A stretch of 64,000 bases of DNA from Aquidulcibacter paucihalophilus (GCF_002105465.1 NZ_NCSQ01000173.1:1-64000); one strand, 5' to 3'. Shown: positions 45,894 through 55,463, numbered from the stretch's first letter. Numbers and translations are program-made. The notes: a model not told the origin generated them from the letters alone.

Positions 45894-47090
45894 TCAGGTG
45901 CCGTTTGGCCGCTTGAGCCACAAATTGGGATTTTGCGGCGTACTTTGTTTGCGCACTTCCATATAGAGGTCTGGGACAATGCGACTATCGGTCGCCATCT
46001 CGCCAATCGGTTCGCCAGCCAAAACTTCTTGGCCCGCTTCCACATAAATCGTCGCCATGCCTGCTAAAACAATATGATAGCCATTACCGACATTCAAAAT
46101 CATCACCCGTCCATAGGAACGGAAGGGGCCAGCAAACTCTACTTCACCATCAAATGGGGCAACAACTTGGGCCGACCGGCGGGTGCGAATGGTAATGCCT
46201 TCAGAGCGGCCGCCACTTTCCAATGCAGCGCCAAAGCCTTTCACAACTTGGCCATAGGCCGGATAGGTTACCGTCCCCATGGCGCGATCAAAGCCACGCG
46301 CAAAGTCCGACCCATCCTGTTGCTCTTGGAGGTCTAATCCGGGAACCGAGCCACCCAAGCGGATCACCAAATCACGCAAATCGTTGGCGCGGCGGACAAT
46401 TTCTGAAATCCGCGCTCGCTCGGTGTCGGCATCCCGCATAATGCGGGCCTGCACCATGCGCCTTTCCTGAATCAAGGCGCCAATCGTCTGCCGCGCAATC
46501 ATCAAGCGAGTGTTGCTTTCCCGATAGCTGGTATTTTGCATCAGAATGGACTCACGCAGGTTTTGGAGGCGCGCAATATCAGCTGCGGCCTGTTTGGCGC
46601 GATCATCAAGCAGGGGTGCAATTTCGCCCATCAAGATCGCCACACGGGCGGCCTCGGCGGCATTCTTGGGCCGCACGGCCAAAGCCGGTGGACGGTCTCT
46701 TTCCATCGCAATCAGGGCGATTACGACATCTTCTAACGCATCACGATTGTTAGCAAGCTTTGCATTTAACTGCTTTTCCTGCGCCCGCATTTGGATCAAA
46801 CGCACTTCCGAGCGTTCTACCTCGCGCTCAAGCCGATCACGATCTTCTGCGGCGGCAACAAGCTTCTTTCTGAGGGCTTCAGCGTCACTTGCGACGCGAT
46901 TAGCATCATCAACCAGGGCCCCTACACGTTCTTCGCGCCGAAGACGCTCGGCTTCGAGGCGCTTCAGTTCTTGCTCAGCAGAGCTTTGGCCATAGACAGG
47001 CATGGCTGCACCCAGCGTCACACCCACCAGAAGGATCGCCCGAAATCTGCGCATGATTGGTGAAATAGCCGGATTTGCCGCCGCGGTCAT
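45894..47090 (-). CDS. envC: Murein hydrolase activator EnvC, degenerate LytM protein
   Basis: The 398-residue exported protein has a signal segment (AILLVGVTLGAAMPVYG), a long coiled coil (about 35-250) and a C-terminal LytM/M23 domain. The catalytic zinc residues are missing: where active enzymes have HxH it reads HIVLAGM, and LHFEVR is LYMEVRK. This fits EnvC, which activates amidases instead of cutting murein. The start at 47090 is weakly supported; an ATG at 47054 would begin at MRRFRAILLV and gives a more compact signal. It lies between rlmH and ctpA in one operon. Confidence 0.9.
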   Translation of the reverse strand: MTAAANPAISPIMRRFRAILLVGVTLGAAMPVYGQSSAEQELKRLEAERLRREERVGALVDDANRVASDAEALRKKLVAAAEDRDRLEREVERSEVRLIQMRAQEKQLNAKLANNRDALEDVVIALIAMERDRPPALAVRPKNAAEAARVAILMGEIAPLLDDRAKQAAADIARLQNLRESILMQNTSYRESNTRLMIARQTIGALIQERRMVQARIMRDADTERARISEIVRRANDLRDLVIRLGGSVPGLDLQEQQDGSDFARGFDRAMGTVTYPAYGQVVKGFGAALESGGRSEGITIRTRRSAQVVAPFDGEVEFAGPFRSYGRVMILNVGNGYHIVLAGMATIYVEAGQEVLAGEPIGEMATDSRIVPDLYMEVRKQSTPQNPNLWLKRPNGT

Positions 47091-47108
47091 CTTGGCGTTA
47101 CATGGGCC

Positions 47109-47579
47109 TCAAACCCGATGATAGGGTGTGCCTGCCAAAATGGAAATGGCACGATAAATTTGTTCGGCTGCCATGGCGCGTACAAGCTTGTGTGGCCAAG
47201 TCCATGACCCAAAGGCTAGTTTCATGGAAGCGGCTTGGGATAAGGCTTTACCATGTCCATCCGGGCCACCAATGGCCAAGACAATATGGCGTTGGCCTTG
47301 ATCGCGCAGGCTGGCCAAACGGTTCGCAAAGCCAACAGAACCTGGCGCCTCGCCGCGTTCATCCAGCGCAATGATGAAACTGCCCGCCTCAATCGCTGCC
47401 AAAAGGGCCGCTGCCTCTTTATCGCGGTCGGGTTCGCGCAAACGTGGGTCAATTTCGGCTAAACGAACCGCCTTAATGCCCAAGGGCTTACCCATAGCAT
47501 CGGCACGGCCGAGCCAGTCGAGCGTCATCACTTGTTCGGGTTCTTGCGCCTTAAGCCGCCCGATGGCAGCCAAAGTCAC
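47109..47579 (-). CDS. rlmH: 23S rRNA (pseudouridine1915-N3)-methyltransferase
   Basis: This 156-residue SPOUT methyltransferase modifies helix 69 of 23S rRNA. The cofactor knot is visible (LAIGGPDGHG, PHKLVRAMAAEQIYRA), with the family ending PYHR. Family alignment puts the start at GTG 47579 (MTLAAIGRLK). A TTG at 47585 is also in frame. The GTG overlaps the region of the rsfS TGA (47582-47584), so translation is probably coupled to rsfS. Confidence 0.94.
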   Translation of the reverse strand: MTLAAIGRLKAQEPEQVMTLDWLGRADAMGKPLGIKAVRLAEIDPRLREPDRDKEAAALLAAIEAGSFIIALDERGEAPGSVGFANRLASLRDQGQRHIVLAIGGPDGHGKALSQAASMKLAFGSWTWPHKLVRAMAAEQIYRAISILAGTPYHRV

Positions 47580-47581
47580 AT

Positions 47582-47890
47582 TCAAGCAGCACCTGCCGCG
47601 TGACGGGTTTCGCCAGTCCAAATGCGTTCAATCGCATAAAAGGCGCGCACTTCTGGTCGGAAGATATGGGCGACAATATCGCCAGCATCGATCAATACCC
47701 AGTCGGCATTGGGCAGGCCCTCAACCCGCGCTTTGCCAACGCCTGCATCTTTCAGCTTGCGCACAATATGGTCTGCAATCGCGGCTACATGGCGCTGCGA
47801 ACGACCGGAGGCGACGATGATGGCATCGGCGATAGAACTTTTGCCAGTTAAATCAATGCACAGCACATCTTCTGCTTGGTCGTCATCCAA
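47582..47890 (-). CDS. rsfS: Ribosomal silencing factor RsfS
   Basis: RsfS binds ribosomal protein uL14 and blocks subunit joining under starvation. The core VLCIDLTGKSSIADAIIVASG, SQRHVAAIADHI and the ADWVLIDAGDIVAHIF block are clear. The coordinates given use TTG at 47890, but family-like residues (LKDIILTSL) continue upstream in frame with no ATG, GTG or TTG before the stop. A CTG at 47950, eight bases after GAAAGG, may be the true start. It heads the rsfS-rlmH-envC-ctpA operon; nadD, often upstream, is absent here. Confidence 0.9.
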   Translation of the reverse strand: MDDDQAEDVLCIDLTGKSSIADAIIVASGRSQRHVAAIADHIVRKLKDAGVGKARVEGLPNADWVLIDAGDIVAHIFRPEVRAFYAIERIWTGETRHAAGAA

Positions 47891-48092
47891 AGATGTGAGG
47901 ATGATGTCTTTCAGATTTGGGTTTTGAGTATCACTAAGTTCGGACGACAGGGTCTTGGCCTTTCAGAAATTTGAGGACGTCTCTAGCACAAGTGAAGTCA
48001 AATTGCATGTCCTGTTGCAGACAGTGCTGAACCAAGCTGGAAAATGGTTTTTTAAGCCCGACCTGTTAGACAGGCTTCAAAGGGGTCAAGTA

Positions 48093-49919
48093 ATGAAAGA
48101 GACGGTGGCGCTGGATAAAGCTCAGGCCCGCATGCGGCTGCCTGAAGCCATGACCGATGCGCGCGCCGCGACCTATGACTTGATCCAAAGCCGCAGCATG
48201 ATTGTGTGGGGGGAGCATTGTTCCGAATGTGCCGCGCCCACCTGTTACACCGCGTGCAGTTTCTACACCCCACGCCCCGATGGCCATTGCCGGCGCTTTG
48301 CCCATGGCATTGAAACCATTGAGACGGGAGCAGTCCACAACACGCCTTTGACTCGGATCGCTTTTCGCCGCTGGGGCAAGCTCGAGGGTCGTGGCCCTGT
48401 GGGTCGGGTTGAAAAAGCCGAAGCCGCGCATCTCGAACAAGCCCAACAACCGGCTCTCGGGCTTGGCTTGGCCTTTCTTGCCCGGCGAGAGGCGCGCGCA
48501 CGCACCGCCAAGCATCGCAGCTTTGCCCAAAGCTTACCCGGGGAGTTTGATGCCTTCTTGATCGAAGGGGCTGCTCTGTCGGCAAAGGCGATCCCCTTCA
48601 CTTTGACTTTGGTGCCAGTCGACAAGACCAACCCTGCCCTGTTCCAATGCCAATTCACCTTGGGTTCCGACTGGACCCGGGTCTCGATCCCGGGTGCAGA
48701 TATTGCGCGCACGATCGACCTTGGGCAGGATTATCTGGTTCAAATCGAGCCGATGGGCGAAACTGAAGGTCTGGAAGTCCTGTTTGGCTTATGTGATTTT
48801 GTAAGCTGGGCGAAAACGGTCGAAACAGAGAGCGCTCCGAAGCTTAGCGCACCTGCTGCCAAAGCCAAAGTCGTGGTCTGGGACCTGGATCACACAATTT
48901 GGGACGGTGTTTTGGTCGAAGACGGGCCTGAGGGCGTGGTTGTAAAGCCAGGCATTCGCGACGTGATCTTAGGCCTCGATGCGCGCGGTATTCTTCAGTC
49001 CGTCGCTAGCAAGAATAATCATGATGAGGCAATAGCCGCCCTCGCCCATCATGGACTGCTGGAATTCATGCTCGCTCCGCAGATCAGCTGGGGGCCCAAA
49101 AGCTTGGCCTTGGCGCGCATCGCTGAGACGCTCAATCTGGGCCTTGATACCTTCGTCTTCCTTGACGATCAGCCGTTTGAGCGCGGCGAGGTGGGCGAAG
49201 CCCATCCATATGTAACCGTATTGGCCGAAACAGAGGCGCTCACCTTGTTAGATCGCCCGCAATTTGACGTGCCAGTGACTCCGGAAAGCAAAGGCCGTCG
49301 CGCGCTCTATGCCGTGGAAGCCCAGCGCGCCTTAGCTGCCGAGTCTGCGGCTGGCGATATGGACCAATTCCTGCGCAATTGTGATCTGGTTTTGACCGTC
49401 TCTGCCCTGTCGCCTGAGGATGCGGAGCGGGTTTATGAATTGTCGCAGCGAACCAACCAACTCAATATTGCTGCGACCCGCTATAGCCGCGATGATGTCG
49501 CTGCCATGTTGTCGGACGAAAATGGTGGCGAGGCTTGGACGCTGCGCTGTGCCGACCGCTTTGGCGATTATGGCCTGATCGGCTTTGCCTATGGCACCCC
49601 CAAGACGGGTCACATACGCGACTTCTTCATGAGCTGCCGCGTGCAGCGCAAACGGGTGGAAGCGGCTTTCTTTGCGTGGCTGGCCGCGCGCTATCATGTC
49701 GCCGGGGCAGAGGCGCTTTCGATCACTTACCAGAAAGCAGCTCGCAATGGCCCTGCACGCGATCTCTTCTTGGGCCTCGGTTTCACCCTCGAAGCGGCAG
49801 ACGACAGTCGCGGCCAATTGCGGAAAAGCTTGCCCGCCGACTTTGACGGCAGCGACATTGTGCGCATCCATGTGTTGCCTGTCGAACCCATGCCTGTGCG
49901 CACCACGGAGGCTGTGTAA
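48093..49919 (+). CDS. FkbH-like HAD-IIIC protein with N-terminal cysteine cluster
   Basis: The 608-residue protein has an N-terminal part with Cys43, Cys46, Cys51, Cys55 and Cys66 (C-x2-C-x4-C-x3-C-x10-C), a beta-rich segment to about 250, a HAD-IIIC phosphatase domain from about 258 (WDLDHTIWDG, SKNNHDEA, FLDDQPFERGEV) and a GNAT-like C-terminal domain (DRFGDYGLIGFAYG, FFMSCRVQRKRVE). FkbH relatives load glyceryl or act in polyketide and glycan assembly. It is followed after 2 bases by a polysaccharide deacetylase gene, suggesting surface-glycan modification. AAAGGGG precedes the ATG at 48093. Confidence 0.82.
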   Translation: MKETVALDKAQARMRLPEAMTDARAATYDLIQSRSMIVWGEHCSECAAPTCYTACSFYTPRPDGHCRRFAHGIETIETGAVHNTPLTRIAFRRWGKLEGRGPVGRVEKAEAAHLEQAQQPALGLGLAFLARREARARTAKHRSFAQSLPGEFDAFLIEGAALSAKAIPFTLTLVPVDKTNPALFQCQFTLGSDWTRVSIPGADIARTIDLGQDYLVQIEPMGETEGLEVLFGLCDFVSWAKTVETESAPKLSAPAAKAKVVVWDLDHTIWDGVLVEDGPEGVVVKPGIRDVILGLDARGILQSVASKNNHDEAIAALAHHGLLEFMLAPQISWGPKSLALARIAETLNLGLDTFVFLDDQPFERGEVGEAHPYVTVLAETEALTLLDRPQFDVPVTPESKGRRALYAVEAQRALAAESAAGDMDQFLRNCDLVLTVSALSPEDAERVYELSQRTNQLNIAATRYSRDDVAAMLSDENGGEAWTLRCADRFGDYGLIGFAYGTPKTGHIRDFFMSCRVQRKRVEAAFFAWLAARYHVAGAEALSITYQKAARNGPARDLFLGLGFTLEAADDSRGQLRKSLPADFDGSDIVRIHVLPVEPMPVRTTEAV

Positions 49920-49921
49920 TC

Positions 49922-50668
49922 ATGGCGACTGGACTTCTGACCCGGATCGAGGGGGCCATCACGCGCGCCATTCCACTGAACCCAATCCAATCACGCCTTT
50001 CTCAAGCGGTCGCTTCGATCAGCTTTGATGACATTCCATTTTCCGCAGCCCGCGTCGGCGCACCCATTTTGCAGCGCGCCCAGATCCAGGGCACCTTCTA
50101 TGTCTGTGGCGGCCATACGGGTCAAACGTTTGAAGACCGACCCCAGCATGAAGCCCATGACCTTTTGGCGCTGCATCAAGCAGGCCATGAGATCGCCTGC
50201 CACACCTATGCCCACCCCTTTGTCACCAAGCTAAATGATGCCGGGCGCGATGAGGATCGACAAGCCAATGCGGACTTTATGCGTCAGACGCTGGGTGATG
50301 TGCGGATGACCAGCTTTGCCTATCCCTATGGCGCGGTCAGTTTGGCCGCGAAAGCCTATTATGCCCGCCACTTTTTTACCTGTCGGGGCGTCTATCGCGG
50401 CCTAAATGTGGGTCGGGTGGATTTCTCTGAGCTGCGTGCCATTGGGATTGAGCGGCGTCAGCACGATATTGGCCGCGTCCGAGATCTGGTCGCCGAGGCT
50501 AAAGAACGGCAGGCTTGGATCATCTTTTTCACCCATGACGTGGGGCCAGACCCATCAGACTACGGCTGCACGCCGGAAAACCTTGAGGATGTGATTACGA
50601 CCCTCAAGGATGCCGGGATTGAGACCCTGCCTGTCAAAGCTGCCGCCGCCAAAGTGATGTTTGGCTAA
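49922..50668 (+). CDS. Polysaccharide deacetylase (NodB homology)
   Basis: The 248-residue CE4-type protein has the metal motif SFDD (Asp37-Asp region), the His pair in CHTYAHPFV, the SFAYPYG barrel motif and a late His in FFTHDVG. Such enzymes remove N-acetyl groups from glycans. There is no signal peptide, so it may act on a cytosolic precursor. It forms a two-gene unit with the FkbH-like gene and converges on pgi, sharing CTAA (50665-50668) as overlapping stops. Confidence 0.88.
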   Translation: MATGLLTRIEGAITRAIPLNPIQSRLSQAVASISFDDIPFSAARVGAPILQRAQIQGTFYVCGGHTGQTFEDRPQHEAHDLLALHQAGHEIACHTYAHPFVTKLNDAGRDEDRQANADFMRQTLGDVRMTSFAYPYGAVSLAAKAYYARHFFTCRGVYRGLNVGRVDFSELRAIGIERRQHDIGRVRDLVAEAKERQAWIIFFTHDVGPDPSDYGCTPENLEDVITTLKDAGIETLPVKAAAAKVMFG

Positions 50669-52269
50669 GCCCGCAAGGCGCGTATCTTTTCAATCATCGC
50701 CACACTGGATGGGTCACGGCGATCGCTGGGGCCATTTTGCAAATCCATATCGATTTCGCTGGCAATGACCTTGCCCAGTTCAACGCCCCATTGGTCAAAT
50801 GAATTGACGCCCCACAGCTTGCCTTCAACAAAGGTGCGGTGCTCGCAGAAGGCCAGATAGGCGCCAAAATTGGCGGGGCTTAAGCGGTCCATCAGTACAA
50901 AGCTGGAGGGGCGATTTCCCTTGAAAACCCGGTGGGGGGCAATCGCGGCAATTTGCTCGGCACGCGCCCCGGCTGCCTGCATCGTCTGTCTCACCGACTC
51001 CAAACTCTTGCCATGGGTCAGAGCTTCGGCTTGGGCCAAAACATTGGCCAAAGTCATGCGGGTGCGGCCGGCTGCATTCTCATCATCTTGGGCGATGGCG
51101 ATGAATTCAACCGGCGTAACATCCGGGCTTTGATGCAGATGCTGGAAGAAGGCATGCTGAGCATTGGTGCCTTCGGCCCCCCAAACCACCGGGCCAGAAG
51201 TTGCAACATTGTGACCGCCCAGATCGACCGACTTGCCGTTGGATTCCATCTCCAATTGCTGCAGAAATTGCGGCAAGAGGCGCAAGCGCTTAGCATAGGG
51301 AATAACCGCGCGGCTTTTGAAATTGAGACAGGTCCGGTTCCACCACCCAATCAGGCTTGCGATGACGACCGGGTTTTCCGCCAGTGGCAGCGTCTCAAAC
51401 ATAATGTCCATCGCAGCGGCACCAGCATGCATCTCCGCCACGACCTCAGGGCCTAGAGCGATTTCACACGACAGGCCCACCGCTGACCACAGCGAGAAGC
51501 GGCCACCGACCCATTCTTTAAAGTCAAACACCCGATCCGGCCTAAAGCCTGCGGCTTTGGTCTTTTCAGGCGCCGCACTGATGGCAACCAGATGCGCGCT
51601 ATCGTCTGGGCCAATGGTGGCTTGCAGCCATGCCCGCGCCGCCGTCAAATTCTCTAAAGTCTCAAGCGTCGTGAAAGTCTTAGACACACACAGGATCAAG
51701 GTCTCACGCGGGTCAAGGCCAACAAGGGCGGCGGCGAGTTCGCCGGGCTCAATATTGGCAGCAAAGCGGACCGTAATGTCACTGCCAGCCGTTGGGGCCA
51801 AGGCCTCATAGACCAAGCGCGGGCCAAGGTCTGACCCCCCAATGCCAATATGGAGGATGGATTTGAATGGCCGACCATCTGAAGCCGCAATCGACCCGGT
51901 GCGAATAGCGTGCGCAAAGGCTGTCGCCGCCGCACGCCCCGCGCGCACAGCCGCGCTAATGGCGTCCCCCTTGGCCATGAATTCCCGCTCTGGCTGACGC
52001 AAAGCCATGTGCATCACAGCACGATCTTCGGTCACATTGATTGCTTTCCCGGCGAAAAGATCCGATCGTGCTTGTTCTAGCCCGATTTCTTGGGCATGGA
52101 GCAAAAGGGCATCCAAATCCGCTTGGCTGAGAAGGCCGCGGGAAAAATCAAAAGACAGGCCAGCGGCCTGAAAGTTCAAGCGCTTATGACGCGCTTGATC
52201 AAGCAGAAGAGTTGGCAGAGAGGTAAGGGCGGCCGACTGGCCACGGGCGATCAAATCATTGTGTGTCAT
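50665..52269 (-). CDS. pgi: Glucose-6-phosphate isomerase
   Basis: The 534-residue enzyme interconverts glucose-6-phosphate and fructose-6-phosphate. Family motifs are IGIGGSDLGPRLVYEAL, VSKTFTTLETLEN, GGRFSLWSAVGLS, the GTNAQHAFFQ His region and the C-terminal SFDQWGVELGK. Length matches the long bacterial class. AGAGGTGAG precedes the ATG. It is transcribed alone. Confidence 0.96.
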   Translation of the reverse strand: MTHNDLIARGQSAALTSLPTLLLDQARHKRLNFQAAGLSFDFSRGLLSQADLDALLLHAQEIGLEQARSDLFAGKAINVTEDRAVMHMALRQPEREFMAKGDAISAAVRAGRAAATAFAHAIRTGSIAASDGRPFKSILHIGIGGSDLGPRLVYEALAPTAGSDITVRFAANIEPGELAAALVGLDPRETLILCVSKTFTTLETLENLTAARAWLQATIGPDDSAHLVAISAAPEKTKAAGFRPDRVFDFKEWVGGRFSLWSAVGLSCEIALGPEVVAEMHAGAAAMDIMFETLPLAENPVVIASLIGWWNRTCLNFKSRAVIPYAKRLRLLPQFLQQLEMESNGKSVDLGGHNVATSGPVVWGAEGTNAQHAFFQHLHQSPDVTPVEFIAIAQDDENAAGRTRMTLANVLAQAEALTHGKSLESVRQTMQAAGARAEQIAAIAPHRVFKGNRPSSFVLMDRLSPANFGAYLAFCEHRTFVEGKLWGVNSFDQWGVELGKVIASEIDMDLQNGPSDRRDPSSVAMIEKIRALRA

Positions 52270-52358
52270 GGCTCACCTCTGCCAAGACCGTCCGCACTTG
52301 TCGAGACCTCAAAACCCTGACTATCAGTCATGAAGCGAGACACATTTGAGGAAACCCA

Positions 52359-53840
52359 ATGCCGCAACCCGTCCATGAGACAGATTTTGAAGAAGGTCAT
52401 GGCACTTCCGGTGTCGGGCAAAAGATCGGCTTTGTCTTGGGGCTTGTTGTGGCCGCGATCATGCTGTGGGTTGGTGCCCCCGAAGGCCTTGACCCCAAGG
52501 CTTGGAAAGCCCTCAGTCTCTTGGCGTTGATGATCATTTGGTGGGTGAGTGAGGCGATACCAGTTGCTGCCACTGCCCTTTTGCCTTTGGGCATGCTTCC
52601 GTTGTTGGGCGTCTTAAAGCCCGTCGATGCTGCAGCGCCCTATGCCGATCCGATCATCTTCTTGTTCATCGGCGGCTTTATGATTGCGGCAGCCATTGAG
52701 CAATCGGGCCTTCACCGCCGCATTGCAATCCATATCCTCGCGGCGGTGGGGTCCAGCCCTGCAGCCATTGTTGGTGGCTTTATGATCGCCACGACTTTGC
52801 TGTCGATGTGGATATCAAACACGGCCACGGCTTTGATGATGACACCGATTGCCCTTGCTGTGTGCACGGCAGCCGCGCCGGCGGGGCCAGAGCGGCGGAA
52901 ACTTATGGCCGCGTGTGTTTTGGGAGTGGCCTATTGCGCCTCCATCGGCGGGATCGGAACGCCTATTGGCTCGCCCACCAATCTGATTGGGGCAAAGTGG
53001 CTAGACGCCAATGGAGTGGGCCTCAGCTTTCCGGAATGGATGGCGATTGGCGGGGCCATAATCCTCGTGATGATGCCATTAACCTGGTTGATCCTAACTA
53101 AGATTGCCTATCGTCTTCCAGCCCATATGGGCGATGATACTGCCCGTAACGTGATCGCGGCAGAGGCCCGCGCTTTAGGCCCGATGAGCCCGAAAGAAGC
53201 CCGTGTGATGGCCATCTTTCTGGCCGTTGCGTTCGCTTGGATCTTGCGCGAACCTGTCAGCAAATTGCCCGGCCTTCAAGGCCTGACCGATATGGTGATC
53301 GCCATTTTAGGGGCGGTTGCTTTGTTTGTTGTGCCTTCGGGCGACAGAGCCGAACCAAATAAGGCCCTTCTTGGTTGGGACGTGGCCGAGCGCATCCCGT
53401 GGGGCATTGCCATCCTGTTTGGCGGAGGCCTGTCGATGGCCGCAGCTTTAGAAGCAACGGGCCTTTCGACCTATATCGGCAGCCATATGGCGGGCATTGG
53501 CGCTTTGCCTATCCTAATGGTGGTCTTAATCCTTGTCGGCGCGACGGTCTTTCTGTCAGAGCTTGCCTCGAATGTCGCAACATTGACGGCCATGTTGCCC
53601 GTTCTCACCGCCATGGTCGCGGGATCGGGGGGCGATGCGTTTTTAATTGGGGCGTCAGCCACCTTTGCAGCAAGCTTTGGCTTCATGCTGCCGATTGCAA
53701 CCGCGGCCAATGCCATCGCTTACGCAACCGGAGCCCCCAAACAGTCTGAAATGCTGCGCATCGGTTTTGCGTTGAATTTGTTTGGAGTTCTGACCATTGC
53801 TGCGGCTGTTGGACTGATCGGCCCCTTGGTGACGGGTTAA
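52359..53840 (+). CDS. SLC13/DASS-family sodium-anion symporter
   Basis: The 493-residue permease has about 12 helices and two SNT-type motifs (MWISNTATALMM and ELASNVATLTAML) that bind the substrate carboxylate and sodium. IIWWVSEAIPVAATALLP is a family block. Substrates of the family are C4-dicarboxylates, citrate or sulfate. Which applies here is not readable. It is divergent from pgi and shows no operon partner. Confidence 0.88.
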   Translation: MPQPVHETDFEEGHGTSGVGQKIGFVLGLVVAAIMLWVGAPEGLDPKAWKALSLLALMIIWWVSEAIPVAATALLPLGMLPLLGVLKPVDAAAPYADPIIFLFIGGFMIAAAIEQSGLHRRIAIHILAAVGSSPAAIVGGFMIATTLLSMWISNTATALMMTPIALAVCTAAAPAGPERRKLMAACVLGVAYCASIGGIGTPIGSPTNLIGAKWLDANGVGLSFPEWMAIGGAIILVMMPLTWLILTKIAYRLPAHMGDDTARNVIAAEARALGPMSPKEARVMAIFLAVAFAWILREPVSKLPGLQGLTDMVIAILGAVALFVVPSGDRAEPNKALLGWDVAERIPWGIAILFGGGLSMAAALEATGLSTYIGSHMAGIGALPILMVVLILVGATVFLSELASNVATLTAMLPVLTAMVAGSGGDAFLIGASATFAASFGFMLPIATAANAIAYATGAPKQSEMLRIGFALNLFGVLTIAAAVGLIGPLVTG

Positions 53841-53930
53841 ATTCCCGCCGCTGCCCTTAACAAGTTTAACAGACAGCAATAAGGTGAGGTCAGGCTTTTT
53901 TCCAGCATTTAGAAGGATTTGGTGTAACCC

Positions 53931-55463
53931 ATGAGTGAGTCCATTCTGATCGGCGCCGGTGGCGAACCCCTTATCTCCATCGAGCTTTTGTTGAAGCGGG
54001 CCAATCGTCATGGCTTGGTTGCGGGGGCGACCGGCACGGGCAAGACCGTGACGCTTCAGGTCTTGGCTGAGGGCTTTTCGCGCGCGGGCGTGCCCGTGTT
54101 CGCAGCCGACATCAAAGGCGACCTTTCGGGCATGAGCCAATCGTGGGAGCCTTCGCCCCCGTTCAAAGCGCGCGCCGAACAAATTGGCCTGAATGACTAT
54201 AAAAGCGAGTCTATCCCGGTCGTGTATTGGGACCTTTATGGCCAGAAAGGTCACCCTATTCGCACCACAATTTCAGAAATGGGCCCGACGCTTCTTGCCC
54301 GCCTGATGGAAGTCAGCGACGCACAAGAAGGGGCTTTGGCGGTTGCTTTCAAAATGGCCGATGAAGAGGGCCTGTTCTTGTTGGACATGAAGGACCTCAA
54401 AGCCATTCTCGACTTCATGGCTGAAAATGACAGCATGGTGTCGAAAAAATATGGCCTTGTGACGCCGCAATCGATTGCCGCCCTCCAGCGCAAAATCATG
54501 CAATTGGATCAAGCCGGTGCCGATGGCTTCTTTGGTGAGCCAGCCCTTGATTTGCGCGACTTCATGCGCACCGATTTGTCCGGCAAAGGTATTGTCAATA
54601 TTCTAGCGGCAGACCGCTTGGTCCAAAGCCCGACGCTCTATTCCACTTTCCTGTTGTGGATGCTGTCAGAATTGTTCGAGCAATTGCCCGAAGTTGGCGA
54701 TATGGACCGGCCGAAAATGGTATTCTTCTTTGACGAAGCCCATTTATTGTTCCGCGACGCGCCCAAAGCCTTGCTGAATACAATCGAACAAGTGGTGCGT
54801 CTGATCCGGTCAAAGGGCGTGGGTATTTATTTTGTTACCCAGAACCCACAAGACATTCCAGAAACCGTATTGGCGCAATTGGGCAACCGGGTTCAGCACG
54901 CTTTGCGCGCCTATACGCCAAGCGAAACCAAGGCGGTACGGATTGCTGCGGAAAGCTTCCGCCCCAATCCCCGCTTTAAGACCGAAGATATGATCACAGC
55001 CTTGGGCGTTGGGGAGGCTTTGGTCTCGACGCTTGACGAAAAGGGCATTCCTACCATTGTGGAGCGCACCTATATCCGCCCGCCTGTAAGCCAAGTTGGC
55101 CCCTGCTCGCCTGAAGCGCGCGCGCGCGTGATTTCGGCCAGCCCCATAGGCCCGCGCTATGATGCAGTCGTTGACCGCGAGAGCGCGTTTGAAATTCTCG
55201 AGCGTAAGGCGGCCGAACTTGAGGCGCAACAGGCAGAAATAGAAGCGCCAGAACCAAGCCGGTCGAAACCCACACGCCAAGCGGATGCGCCTGAAGACAC
55301 TGGAGGCCTTTTGGGTACGATTTTCGGCAGCACTCGTGGCCGCTCTGGCCGGTCGCGTCAAAGCTTGGCTGAGACTGCGATGAAGACCATGGTGCGCCAA
55401 GCCAGTTCCACTATCGGACGGGAATTGATGCGCGGCCTGATGGGCTCGCTACGCCGCCGCTAG
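53931..55463 (+). CDS. HerA-like P-loop ATPase, YjgR/DUF853 family
   Basis: The 510-residue cytosolic ATPase has Walker A GATGTGKT near residue 32, Walker B MVFFFDEAHLL at about 260 and the IYFVTQNPQDIPETVLAQLGNRVQHALRAYTPSE sensor block. The tail is basic and Arg/Ser-rich. It belongs to the HerA/FtsK superfamily branch typified by E. coli YjgR, whose function is unclear. No NurA nuclease is adjacent. Confidence 0.88.
   Translation: MSESILIGAGGEPLISIELLLKRANRHGLVAGATGTGKTVTLQVLAEGFSRAGVPVFAADIKGDLSGMSQSWEPSPPFKARAEQIGLNDYKSESIPVVYWDLYGQKGHPIRTTISEMGPTLLARLMEVSDAQEGALAVAFKMADEEGLFLLDMKDLKAILDFMAENDSMVSKKYGLVTPQSIAALQRKIMQLDQAGADGFFGEPALDLRDFMRTDLSGKGIVNILAADRLVQSPTLYSTFLLWMLSELFEQLPEVGDMDRPKMVFFFDEAHLLFRDAPKALLNTIEQVVRLIRSKGVGIYFVTQNPQDIPETVLAQLGNRVQHALRAYTPSETKAVRIAAESFRPNPRFKTEDMITALGVGEALVSTLDEKGIPTIVERTYIRPPVSQVGPCSPEARARVISASPIGPRYDAVVDRESAFEILERKAAELEAQQAEIEAPEPSRSKPTRQADAPEDTGGLLGTIFGSTRGRSGRSRQSLAETAMKTMVRQASSTIGRELMRGLMGSLRRR

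Noticed and set aside
45894-47090. EnvC as an active M23 endopeptidase
   Set aside because: The HxH and final His positions are replaced, and the coiled-coil plus degenerate LytM layout is that of an amidase activator.
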